A stretch of DNA of 10,979 nucleotides from contig JAILEL010000326.1 in NCBI GenBank assembly GCA_024687845.1, forward strand, positions 1 to 10,979. Direction: 5' to 3'. This stretch comes from Eubacterium sp. GTDB lineage: Bacteria; Bacillota_A; Clostridia; Lachnospirales; Lachnospiraceae. Below the pieces are notes generated by a model. The model was not told where the DNA came from. It did not search any database and saw nothing but the letters and a program-made list of their open reading frames with translations. This document shows positions 1 through 7,707 of the stretch, piece by piece; the first letter of the stretch is position 1; every line of letters begins with the position of its first letter. Position numbers and translations under genes: made by a program.

Positions 1-3000
1 AACCATTGCCTCTTCTGAAGCTGTTCCATTTCCGGCATTAAACTGAACTATAGAAACTGTTCTGTTAATTGTAACAGGAACATCTACAATAGACTGACCA
101 TACTGCGCATATACATGAATCTCTCTTGATGCTTCATTATCGCCAACGGTAAGTTTACCTGTCTGATCAATAGAAGTTTTACTTGACATTTTATCAGATA
201 CAGACCATTCGATTGCATCTGATGTTTCATCAATATCTGTATAAACAAATGCTGAATACTGTTCCTCTTTACCAAGTTCAGTTGAACCAGGACATCCACC
301 TTCATTAAACAGAGGATATTCAAGAGGTCTGAATGATAAAGTATTATCTTCTGCAGTATTAACATATTTTTCAGCATCTGTACCCTTATAGCCATAAAAT
401 ACAGCATCTATACCCTTAACAAAGGCATTTGCGCCTATACCATTAAGAGTTTTAGGGAACCTAACATTTGTGATACTCTTATTACAATTATCATTGAACA
501 TGGAGCCAGCTACATAATTAACTCCCTCTGCAAAAATAACAGTCTGATTATTATCAGTCTTTTTCTGAAGGGAAGAAGCCACGTTATACCCAGTACTATG
601 TGAGCTATCCCCATCTTGTCCTTTTGTATATATAACTTTTTCTACAAAATTATACTCTGAAAACGTATTATCAGTATAGTTTATATCTATCGGAATAGAT
701 ATTTCTTTAATGTTGGTACAACCATTAAATGCTTCCCCTCCAAGTTCAGTAACATTATCTGGAATAGAAAGAATCTCTATACCTGTACAATTTTTAAATG
801 CATATGAAGGTATTTTTTCAAGTTTACTGTTAAACTCAAGATTTGTAAGTCCACCACATCCATGGAAAGCATAATCTCCAAGTTTAGTAACTTTAGCAAC
901 GTCTTTATCTTCTACAACCAGTGCTGTATCCTGATAAAATGCTGCACCACCTACAGAGAATTCATTATTAGGAAATCTAACCTGTGTGAGACCAGCACGT
1001 TCTCTGAGACAGTTATCTCCGATATGTGTAACTCCATCACTGAAATTAACAGTTGTGAGACTATTAGTTCTCATTGCAATACTTGCAGCATGATTATAAG
1101 TTCCTCCGCTATATACAAAATCAATCATTTCTCCTGTATCACCAGGCGTATAATTAATCGTTGCAATATTAATACAATAATAAAATGAGTCTCTTGCTTT
1201 AACATCTACTGGAATAGTAACCTCTGTGATACCAGTACATTCTCTAAAAGCATTATCTCCAATATTTTTAACAGAATCAGGAATTATTAATGTCTTAATA
1301 CCTGCGCACCCATAAAATGCATTTAGCGGAATTTCTGTAACCTTCGAATTTATACTAACTGTCTCGAGACCAGAGCATTGCTGAAATGCATAAGCCCCAA
1401 TAGAAGTAGCTTTGGAGATGTCTTCATCAGAGATTGAAAGTGCATAATCCTGATAGAATGCTGCGTATCCAACACTATATTCATTAGAAGGAAACGTAAC
1501 ATTAACTAAAGTATTACCGTGATTTCTAAAAGCATTATCTCCAATATGAGTTATACCATCACTAAGAATGATAGTTTCCAGATTATTCGATCTATTTGCA
1601 GGAGTAAATGGATAATACTGGCCATTACCGTCATTACTTTCATCTGCATCTGGCATTTTTCCATCATTCAGTCCCTTTGTATAAGTTATTTTTTTGATTG
1701 CACCACAATAGCCAAATGCATTATATGCTGTTACATCTACTGGAATAGTAAGATTAGTAAGTGCGACATTGTAATAAAATGCATCTATCCCAATAGTTCT
1801 TATTTTATCCGGAATCACAAGGTTATCCAATTTATCACAGCTGTAGAAAGTTCTATCTGGTATTTCAGTAACCTTTTCATTAAAGGAAACACTTGCAAGA
1901 TTATCACATTCCTCAAAAGAACGAGCTGAATACTTTATTATATTTGAAGTATCAATATTCGTAATTGAATAGCATCTATAAAATGCAAGTGTTCCTACAG
2001 AAACTTCATTATTTGGCATAGTTACACTAGTCAGTTTTGTCTGATCACGCATAGCCATATCACCAATATGCGTTATCCCATCACTAAAAACAACTTCCGT
2101 GAGACTACTTGATCTCCATGCAGGTGTAAACTCATAATACTGCCCATTACCGTCATTACTATCATCTGCATCTGGCATTTTTCCATCATTCAGTCCCTTT
2201 GTATAAGTTATTTTTTGGATTGCACTGCAATAAGCAAATGCATTATATGCTGTTACGTCTACAGGTATTGTAAGATTAGTAAGTGCGATATTATAATAAA
2301 ATGCATCTGTCCCAATAGTTCTTATTTTATCCGGAATCACAAGGTTATCCAATTTATCACAGCTGTAGAAAGTTCTATCTGGTATTTCAGTAACCTTTTC
2401 ATTAAAAGAAACACTTGCAAGATTATCACATTCCTCAAAAGAACGAGCTGAATACTCTATTATATTTGAAGTATCAATATTCTCAATTGCATAACATCTA
2501 TAAAACGCAAGTGTTCCAACTGAAACCTCATTATTAGGCATGGTTACACTTGTCAGTTTTGTCTGATCACGCATAGCCATATCACCAATATGTGTTATCC
2601 CATCACTAAAAACAACTTCCGTGAGACTACTTGATCTCCATGCAGGTGTAAACTCATAATACTGCCCATTACCGTCATTACTATTATCTGCATCAGGCAT
2701 TTCTCCGCTCTTTCCCTTTGTATAAGTTATTTTTTTAATTGCTCTGCAATAATCAAATGCATTATATGCTGTTACGTCTACAGGTATCGTTAATTCTGAA
2801 AGAGAATTACAATTATAAAATGCATTAGTCTCGATATTCGTAACACTATCAGGTATTACTACTTCCTTAATTTTTGTTTTATCTCTAAATGCGTTTTCAT
2901 TTATTTTTGTAACTGGTTTACCGTCTATTTCGGATGGAATTACCACTTTAGTAAAATCATTCCTCGACAAACCTGAAATAAAAATCTGACCACTTTGCAA

Positions 3001-3153
3001 TTGAGTAATAAAATCGTCTTCATTCTGTGCAACAATTTCCTCATCGCCTTCGGCCGCAAAGACATTTTGATTAGTTGTTATGAACGGAACAGCAGTTAAG
3101 CTTATTGCAGTGGCTATTCCCAACAATAATTTTGAATACTTTCTTCTAAGCAT
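1..3153 (-). CDS. BspA-like leucine-rich-repeat secreted surface protein (3' end outside window)
   Basis: The frame is open from an ATG at 3151-3153 to the left edge: 1051 codons without a stop, incomplete at the C-terminus. A purine-rich site (AGGTGAAGGAAG) lies just upstream of the ATG. Residues 1-34 form a signal peptide: basic MLRRKYSK, a hydrophobic core, and a cleavage site near VFAA. About residues 55-930 are LRR_5/BspA-type units of about 23 residues, with recurrent patterns such as IPDSV..I...AF..C..L. They end in a typical cap, FYGYKGTDAEKYV, near residue 920. Residues of about 943-1037 look like a bacterial Ig-like domain (WSVSD...GKLTVG). The last residues, VQFNAGNGTASEEAMV, resemble the start of an InlB B-repeat (Flg_new). 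Superimposed is a longer period of 173-177 residues, marked by a YTKG/YTPG motif at residues 144, 317, 491, 668 and 842. The family is known for extracellular binding or adhesion; the ligand here is unknown. Anchoring must lie beyond the window. Confidence 0.93.
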   Translation of the reverse strand, partial: MLRRKYSKLLLGIATAISLTAVPFITTNQNVFAAEGDEEIVAQNEDDFITQLQSGQIFISGLSRNDFTKVVIPSEIDGKPVTKINENAFRDKTKIKEVVIPDSVTNIETNAFYNCNSLSELTIPVDVTAYNAFDYCRAIKKITYTKGKSGEMPDADNSNDGNGQYYEFTPAWRSSSLTEVVFSDGITHIGDMAMRDQTKLTSVTMPNNEVSVGTLAFYRCYAIENIDTSNIIEYSARSFEECDNLASVSFNEKVTEIPDRTFYSCDKLDNLVIPDKIRTIGTDAFYYNIALTNLTIPVDVTAYNAFAYCSAIQKITYTKGLNDGKMPDADDSNDGNGQYYEFTPAWRSSSLTEVVFSDGITHIGDMAMRDQTKLTSVTMPNNEVSVGTLAFYRCYSITNIDTSNIIKYSARSFEECDNLASVSFNEKVTEIPDRTFYSCDKLDNLVIPDKIRTIGIDAFYYNVALTNLTIPVDVTAYNAFGYCGAIKKITYTKGLNDGKMPDADESNDGNGQYYPFTPANRSNNLETIILSDGITHIGDNAFRNHGNTLVNVTFPSNEYSVGYAAFYQDYALSISDEDISKATSIGAYAFQQCSGLETVSINSKVTEIPLNAFYGCAGIKTLIIPDSVKNIGDNAFRECTGITEVTIPVDVKARDSFYYCINIATINYTPGDTGEMIDFVYSGGTYNHAASIAMRTNSLTTVNFSDGVTHIGDNCLRERAGLTQVRFPNNEFSVGGAAFYQDTALVVEDKDVAKVTKLGDYAFHGCGGLTNLEFNSKLEKIPSYAFKNCTGIEILSIPDNVTELGGEAFNGCTNIKEISIPIDINYTDNTFSEYNFVEKVIYTKGQDGDSSHSTGYNVASSLQKKTDNNQTVIFAEGVNYVAGSMFNDNCNKSITNVRFPKTLNGIGANAFVKGIDAVFYGYKGTDAEKYVNTAEDNTLSFRPLEYPLFNEGGCPGSTELGKEEQYSAFVYTDIDETSDAIEWSVSDKMSSKTSIDQTGKLTVGDNEASREIHVYAQYGQSIVDVPVTINRTVSIVQFNAGNGTASEEAMV
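1684..2724 (-). repeat. Near-identical tandem ~520-bp repeat inside the LRR gene
   Basis: Two adjacent blocks, 2206-2724 (519 bp) and 1684-2205 (522 bp), are near copies at the DNA level. By eye there are about 25-30 substitutions over about 540 aligned bases, including a stretch of more than 90 identical bases around 1793-1887 and 2315-2409. Each block encodes about 173-174 residues: a YTKG motif, an acidic Asn/Asp/Gly loop, then several LRR units. The neighbouring blocks (below 1684, above 2724) follow the same plan but are clearly diverged. This points to a recent in-frame duplication or gene conversion of the middle of the solenoid. Confidence 0.85.
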
Positions 3154-3214
3154 TTCTTCCTTCACCTTTCTTTTTTCATAATGGTACATCAATAAGTTAC
3201 AAAAATAACGCCGC

Positions 3215-3265
3215 AAAAAAAGATGGCAAAGAGAATTCATCAAATTGTCATCTTTTTGCCATCTT
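3215..3265 (-). terminator. Terminator-like hairpin between glgB and the LRR gene
   Basis: Perfect 11-bp inverted repeat, aagatggcaaa (3220-3230) and tttgccatctt (3255-3265), around a 24-nt loop. Read on the minus strand it is followed directly by a run of T (3219-3215 plus the last two stem bases). On the plus strand no T-run follows. It most simply ends the glgB transcript about 140 nt past the glgB stop. It also lies only about 60 nt before the LRR start codon and just downstream of the candidate promoter at 3276-3302, so it could act in the LRR leader. Confidence 0.65.
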
Positions 3266-3275
3266 ATAGTATCAT

Positions 3276-3302
3276 ATTATAATATTGTGTTCTATGTTGT
3301 AA
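3276..3302 (-). promoter_or_regulatory. Candidate sigma-A promoter for the LRR gene
   Basis: On the minus strand a perfect -10 hexamer TATAAT (3281-3276) is preceded by TTACAA (3302-3297) with a 15-nt spacer, or ATTACA with 16 nt. The -35 is weak and the spacer short, so only the -10 is convincing. Transcription would start near 3269, directly before the hairpin at 3220-3265. Confidence 0.35.
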
Positions 3303-3317
3303 TTAAACAATTATTTT

Positions 3318-3351
3318 TGTGCAAATTGCACATATCACAAGTTTAAACTTG
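3318..3351. promoter_or_regulatory. Two palindromes upstream of the candidate LRR promoter (possible operators)
   Basis: The 15-nt inverted repeat tgtgcaaattgcaca (7-bp arms, 3318-3332) and the perfect 14-nt palindrome caagtttaaacttg (3338-3351) sit 6 nt apart. They lie about 15-50 nt upstream of the candidate -35. Their size and placement suit binding sites for a dimeric regulator, but no specific regulator is recognised. AT-rich intergenic DNA can produce such palindromes by chance, although two adjacent ones is less expected. Confidence 0.3.
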
Positions 3352-3404
3352 GTAATAAATCACATATTCAGATAATGAATCTTACAATTGAAACAGATAA
3401 ACTA

Positions 3405-5603
3405 TCACTTCTTTTTAAATACACTTATTGAAAGTGATGGTACTGTAATCTGAATATAATTATCCCTGTCATCGACAGTGCCTTCTTTTGACTGTTTAAC
3501 AACCTTGTTGTTGTGACCGTCTCCACCGAACTTCTGAAGATCACTTGAGAATATTTCTTTCCACTTTCCAGCTGAAGGAACCGCAAGCTTATAATTCTTT
3601 ACATCTATCGGAGTAAAGTTGCAGATTATAACAAGTGTATCTTCTTCCTTCTCTCCTCTTCTTTCAAAGGAAAGAAGTGAACGATTCGCATCATTTGCAG
3701 AAATCCAGGCAAATCCATCAGGATCATTATCCTTCTCATAGAGTGCAGGTTCTGTCATATATAACTTATTTAACTCTTTCACATAATCTCTTATGCAGTT
3801 ATGTGCATCGAATTCAAAGAGTGACCAGTCAAGTTCTGAGGATTCATTAAACTCGCGCATTTCAGCGAATTCCTGACCCATAAACAGAAGCTTCTTACCT
3901 GGATGCGTTGCCATGAATCCGTAAGCTACTCTGAGATTTGAGAATTTATCTTCGTAACCACCTGGCATCTTCTCTATCATCGAGCGTTTCTCATGAACAA
4001 CCTCATCATGTGAAAGCACAAGAACAAAATTCTCGCTATATGCATATACCATGCTAAAGGTCAGGTCATTATGATGATATTTTCTATAAAGTGGATCAAG
4101 ACTGATATATCTGAGGAAATCATTCATCCATCCCATATTCCACTTGAAGTCGAAGCCCATTCCGCCTTCTTCAATGCTATGTGTCATCAGAGGCCATGCT
4201 GTGGATTCCTCAGCAATCATAACAACTTGTGGGAAAAGTTCATTCATCTTTGCAGTAAGTTCTTTTATAAACTCAACAGCCTCAAGATTCTCGTTTCCGC
4301 CATATTTGTTAGGTCTCCACTCGCCTCCCTGACGTCCATAATCAAGATACAGCATAGATGCAACTGCATCCATTCTGATACCATCTACATGATATTTGTC
4401 AGCCCAGTATAGTGCATTTGCTACGAGGAAATTCCTTACCTCATTACGTGAATAGTCAAATATATAAGTTCCCCAATGAGGATGTTCCCCTCTCAGAGGA
4501 TCTTCATTTTCGTAAAGTGGAGTTCCATCGAATCTTCCAAGTCCGTGGTCATCCTTCGGGAAATGTGCCGGTACCCAGTCAATGATAACACCCAATCCCT
4601 GCTCATGCATGTAATCTACAAAATACATAAAATCAGTCGGTGTTCCATATCTTGATGTCGGAGCATAGTATCCGGTAATCTGATATCCCCATGATGGATC
4701 AAACGGATGTTCCATAATAGGCATCAGTTCAACATGGGTATATCCCATTTCCTTCATATATTTAGAAAGTTCTCTTGCGATTTCCTTATAATTAAGGAAT
4801 TCACGACCGTCATCAGGTCTCTTCCATGAGCCCATATGAATCTCATAGATATTTACTGGCTTTTTGATAAGAGCTTTCTTATCTCTTTTATTCATCCATT
4901 CTGAATCATTCCACTTGTAGTCAAGCTTTGTAACACGTGAAGCATTAGCTGGTCTGATTTCAGAATAAAATGCATAAGGATCGCTCTTCATAAATACATC
5001 GCCATTCTTAGAACGGATCTCATATTTATAAATCTCATCCTCGAATTCACCTGGAATGAAAAGTTCAAATATACCTGAATAATCCAGTTTTCTCATCTGG
5101 TATCTTCTGCCATCCCAGTTATTGAAGTTACCAACAACTGATACTCTGTCAGCATTTGGAGCCCATACTGCAAAAAGCGTTCCATAAACTCCATCAACTG
5201 TCATCGGATGAGAACCAAGCTTTTCATATATTGAATAATGCTGACCTTCGTTAAAATCACAAATATCTACAGGATCAATAACAGGTTCAAAAATATATGG
5301 ATCTATATAAGACTCTTCATGTCCATCCAGGAATTTTGCTTTGACAGTATAATCAAAAACCTTCTTATCTTTTAATCTGATAGAAAAAAAGCCATCATAT
5401 CTTTCAGATACAAGCGAATATGTCTTTCCTTCAGTAATATCAGTTATTTTTACTACCTTTGCATCAGGAAGATATACATTTACGAAAACATCATCAATAC
5501 ATTCATGTATTCCTAATATATGATGAGGATTATCGTGCATTGCCTTAGTTAATGCCTCAACTTCCATCCAGTTAATTGCAAATACAGCTTTTTTTCTTGT
5601 CAT
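3405..5603 (-). CDS. glgB: 1,4-alpha-glucan branching enzyme (GH13)
   Basis: A 732-residue protein that introduces alpha-1,6 branches into glycogen-like alpha-glucan, in the cytoplasm. Domains in order: an N-terminal beta-sandwich (about 25-110, NPHHILGIH), a CBM48-type module (about 130-220, FAVWAPNA...VGNFNNW), a GH13 (beta/alpha)8 barrel (about 250-600) and a C-terminal beta domain (about 640-732). Conserved GH13 regions are visible: DWVPAHF at 342-348, DGIRMDAV with nucleophile Asp412 and Arg410, AEEST with the acid/base Glu at 465, and SHDE with Asp533. Length and order match full-length GlgB. The start has a good site (GAGGGG about 7 nt before the ATG). No other glycogen gene (glgA, glgC, glgP) is in the window. 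A gap of 157 bp upstream with a terminator hairpin suggests it is transcribed on its own. Confidence 0.97.
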   Translation of the reverse strand: MTRKKAVFAINWMEVEALTKAMHDNPHHILGIHECIDDVFVNVYLPDAKVVKITDITEGKTYSLVSERYDGFFSIRLKDKKVFDYTVKAKFLDGHEESYIDPYIFEPVIDPVDICDFNEGQHYSIYEKLGSHPMTVDGVYGTLFAVWAPNADRVSVVGNFNNWDGRRYQMRKLDYSGIFELFIPGEFEDEIYKYEIRSKNGDVFMKSDPYAFYSEIRPANASRVTKLDYKWNDSEWMNKRDKKALIKKPVNIYEIHMGSWKRPDDGREFLNYKEIARELSKYMKEMGYTHVELMPIMEHPFDPSWGYQITGYYAPTSRYGTPTDFMYFVDYMHEQGLGVIIDWVPAHFPKDDHGLGRFDGTPLYENEDPLRGEHPHWGTYIFDYSRNEVRNFLVANALYWADKYHVDGIRMDAVASMLYLDYGRQGGEWRPNKYGGNENLEAVEFIKELTAKMNELFPQVVMIAEESTAWPLMTHSIEEGGMGFDFKWNMGWMNDFLRYISLDPLYRKYHHNDLTFSMVYAYSENFVLVLSHDEVVHEKRSMIEKMPGGYEDKFSNLRVAYGFMATHPGKKLLFMGQEFAEMREFNESSELDWSLFEFDAHNCIRDYVKELNKLYMTEPALYEKDNDPDGFAWISANDANRSLLSFERRGEKEEDTLVIICNFTPIDVKNYKLAVPSAGKWKEIFSSDLQKFGGDGHNNKVVKQSKEGTVDDRDNYIQITVPSLSISVFKKK

Positions 5604-5661
5604 ATTGTACCCCTCGTTATCTTCCTTCTGCCATAAAATATTTATAACTATTACTATTCAT

Positions 5662-5689
5662 GATATATCCATCACCAAGTATATCACAA
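5662..5689 (-). promoter_or_regulatory. Weak candidate promoter for glgB
   Basis: On the minus strand TTGTGA (5689-5684) and TATATC (5667-5662) are 16 nt apart and lie between the upstream hairpin and the glgB ATG. Both hexamers deviate from consensus and other AT-rich hexamers nearby are possible. The main support is positional: glgB needs a promoter between the hairpin at 5712-5743 and its start. Confidence 0.2.
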
Positions 5690-5711
5690 TCGATATTTCA
5701 CTTCTACTAAT

Positions 5712-5743
5712 AAGTGCTGCTCTCTGAATAAAGAGCAGCACTT
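5712..5743 (-). terminator. Strong hairpin ending the kinase-DUF1015 operon
   Basis: Perfect 12-bp stem, aagtgctgctct (5712-5723) and agagcagcactt (5732-5743), with an 8-nt loop. It begins 17 nt after the stop codon of the DUF1015 gene. On the minus strand the tail after the stem (ATTAGTAG) is only moderately T-rich, so termination may be incomplete. A short T-run exists on the plus-strand side, where no gene is read. Confidence 0.7.
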
Positions 5744-5760
5744 TTAAATACTATCAACTA

Positions 5761-6993
5761 TCAGATCTCGTGAATAAAAATACCACTTCTAAGTTTTGGT
5801 TCAAACCAGGTTGATTTTGGTGGCATCAGGAGTCCGGCATCTGCTACTGAGAAAAGTTCACTAATTGATGTCGGATACATTGAAAATGCCAGTTTCATAT
5901 CAACGCTTACTCTTCTTTCAAGCTCTCCAAGTCCTCTTATTCCACCCACAAAATCTATTCTCTTATCTGTTCTTGGATCTTCAATTCCAAGTATTGGACC
6001 AAGAATATTATCCTGAAGAAGTGATACATCTAACCCCTTAACCGGATCATCATTCTTTAACGCTTCGTGAATCTTAAGTTCATACCATTTACCATTAAAG
6101 AACATACCAAAGCAGCCTTTTTCCTTAGGCTGATATGCTTCACTTACTTCAGAAATATCACAAACCTTAGACACTGCTTCAATAAACTGTTCGTCAGATA
6201 ATCCATTTGTATCCTTAACAACTCTGTTATATGGAAGGATTGCAAGCTCGCTTTCAGGGAATAACACTGAAAGGAAGAAATTGAAATCCTCTTCTCCAGT
6301 ATAATTTGGATTTTCTTCTCTTTTCTTAAGTCCAACCTTTACTGCTGATGCAGCTCTATGATGTCCATCTGCGATGTAGATACGATTTTCATCAGCAAAT
6401 TCTTTTTCTATAACTTCGATATCTGATGAATCTTTAACAATCCATACGTTATGGATTACTCCATCATCAGCTGTAAAACCATAGGTTTTATCAGTCTTCT
6501 TAACATTCTCAACAACCGCATTGATCTTCTCACGGTCTCTATATGCCAGGAAAATAGGTCCAGTCTGTGCGCCACAGTTATAAATATGATTGATACGATC
6601 CTGCTCTTTCGCAGCAAGTGTATTCTCATGCTTCTTGATAGTTTCATCCAGATAATCATCTAATGAAGCTACAGCAACAATTCCTGTCTGTGAACGACCA
6701 TCCATGATGAGCTCATATATATAATATACAGAACTATCCTCATGAACATAAGTTCCATTTGACATATCTTCATGAAGCATTTCGCTTGCCTTCTCATAAA
6801 CCTCCTGAGCATACATATCATGTGTATCCTCAAATTGAGTTTCCGGTCTGTCTATTCTGAGGAAGCTTTTAGGATTCTTTGATACAAATTCTTTTGCTTC
6901 TGCTCTCTTATAAACATCATAAGGAAGTGCAGCGACTTCACTGACCACATCAACATTCGGTCTATAAGCCGCAAATGGTAATACCTTTGCCAT
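5761..6993 (-). CDS. DUF1015 family protein, serine-pathway-linked
   Basis: 410 residues, matching DUF1015 (COG4198) by recognisable motifs: ALPYDV near 22-27, KHENT at 121-125 followed by DR at 132-133, IADGHHRA at 207-214, and a C-terminal MPPKSTWFEPK segment near 390-400. No signal peptide or membrane segment is seen, so it is cytoplasmic. The start ATG has GGAGG 6 nt upstream and lies 14 nt after the upstream kinase-like gene, so the two are translated from one mRNA. The biochemical function is not established to my knowledge. The family often sits beside serA/serC in Clostridia, and serA is nearby here. The DGHHR motif recalls the ParB/Srx-fold motif shared with the free serine kinases SerK and SbnI; a role in phosphoserine/serine interconversion is therefore an inference, not a demonstrated activity. 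Confidence 0.88.
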   Translation of the reverse strand: MAKVLPFAAYRPNVDVVSEVAALPYDVYKRAEAKEFVSKNPKSFLRIDRPETQFEDTHDMYAQEVYEKASEMLHEDMSNGTYVHEDSSVYYIYELIMDGRSQTGIVAVASLDDYLDETIKKHENTLAAKEQDRINHIYNCGAQTGPIFLAYRDREKINAVVENVKKTDKTYGFTADDGVIHNVWIVKDSSDIEVIEKEFADENRIYIADGHHRAASAVKVGLKKREENPNYTGEEDFNFFLSVLFPESELAILPYNRVVKDTNGLSDEQFIEAVSKVCDISEVSEAYQPKEKGCFGMFFNGKWYELKIHEALKNDDPVKGLDVSLLQDNILGPILGIEDPRTDKRIDFVGGIRGLGELERRVSVDMKLAFSMYPTSISELFSVADAGLLMPPKSTWFEPKLRSGIFIHEI

Positions 6994-7007
6994 TATGTCC
7001 TCCGTAA

Positions 7008-7580
7008 TTATCTTCTTATGAAATCTACAGCTTTAACTATTGATTCATCGAATTCTTCATCACTGTTATTGTTAAATACAAACATTTCTGGAATTCCAAC
7101 AGGTTCTGAATAATCCTGAGTCTGAACATACTCTTCCCAATGCTGTATCTTCCATGTATCACGTTCTGAATTACGTGCAACCATTCTCTGATGAACTACA
7201 TTTATATCAGTATGAACCCAGATAATGCAAAGCTCTGCATTCTTAACTGCAAGCTTCTTACGCATACCTTCTATCCAGTCAAGATTTCTGATTTCAGACT
7301 TGAAAGGTGCATTTATCAGAACAGTATCATTATAATTCAGTGCGTTAAATGCAATCTCAAGTATTGCTTCATACTCTGCGTCTCTGATATTAGCCTGGAA
7401 GAAAGCTGAAGATCTGTCAAATGGTTCTCCAGCAACCTTATATATCTGCTTTGAAAGCACAATAAGATCATCCTTATCAAGATATACGCAGTTATTTAAC
7501 GCTCTAGCAAGATTTTTTGTAATAAATGTCTTACCACATGCCGGCGGCGACGTTACAAGAATTAGTTTTTTCTTAGCCAT
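7008..7580 (-). CDS. Small P-loop ATP-binding (AAA_33/zeta-toxin-like) kinase-type protein
   Basis: 190 residues starting at the ATG at 7578-7580 (MAKKKLILV), which has a perfect AGGAGG site 5 nt upstream. An in-frame TTG at 7616 would add 12 residues but would make the Shine-Dalgarno part of the coding region, so I reject it. Residues 6-18 form a beta strand and P-loop (ILVTSPPACGKT); the usual first Gly of Walker A is Ser11, with GKT intact. DKDD at 35-38 is placed like the acidic substrate- or magnesium-binding residues of small P-loop kinases. R132, R136 and R140 within RMVARNSERDTW could form an arginine-rich lid. The protein is cytoplasmic and its substrate is unknown. It is the first gene of a two-gene unit with DUF1015 and lies 127 bp after asd, without a clear terminator in between. 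Confidence 0.82.
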   Translation of the reverse strand: MAKKKLILVTSPPACGKTFITKNLARALNNCVYLDKDDLIVLSKQIYKVAGEPFDRSSAFFQANIRDAEYEAILEIAFNALNYNDTVLINAPFKSEIRNLDWIEGMRKKLAVKNAELCIIWVHTDINVVHQRMVARNSERDTWKIQHWEEYVQTQDYSEPVGIPEMFVFNNNSDEEFDESIVKAVDFIRR

Positions 7581-7585
7581 AATAT

Positions 7586-7591
7586 CCTCCT
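7586..7591 (-). promoter_or_regulatory. Ribosome binding site that fixes the start of the kinase-like gene
   Basis: AGGAGG on the minus strand, 5 nt before the ATG at 7578-7580. It decides against the upstream in-frame TTG at 7614-7616. Confidence 0.85.
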
Positions 7592-7707
7592 GGTTTAAAA
7601 AAAGGCATTTCCCCAAAATACTTTTTTCACTAATCCTATATCATCGTTTCATTTTATGGATTATAAACTCTGGCTTATATTATTTTGATCTTGTGTCGGA
7701 TATTATC

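Noticed and set aside
862..2451. Several plus-strand open frames (862-1188, 1519-1929, 2215-2451), two of them similar to each other.
   Set aside because: They lie opposite the LRR coding frame, lack ribosome binding sites, and resemble each other only because the LRR gene is internally duplicated.
1..3153. CRISPR array or diversity-generating retroelement target suggested by the repeated DNA.
   Set aside because: The periodicity is about 520 bp and in frame with LRR protein repeats; there are no short spaced repeats and no reverse transcriptase.
7581..7616. N-terminal extension of the kinase-like gene from a TTG at 7616.
   Set aside because: The extension contains the AGGAGG that serves the ATG at 7580 and adds residues unlike the start of a P-loop protein.
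7631..7663. Inverted repeat taatcc/ggatta in the gap between asd and the kinase-like gene.
   Set aside because: Only 6 bp with a long loop, no T-run and no P0 or P1 partner; too weak for a terminator or a third copy of the structured element.
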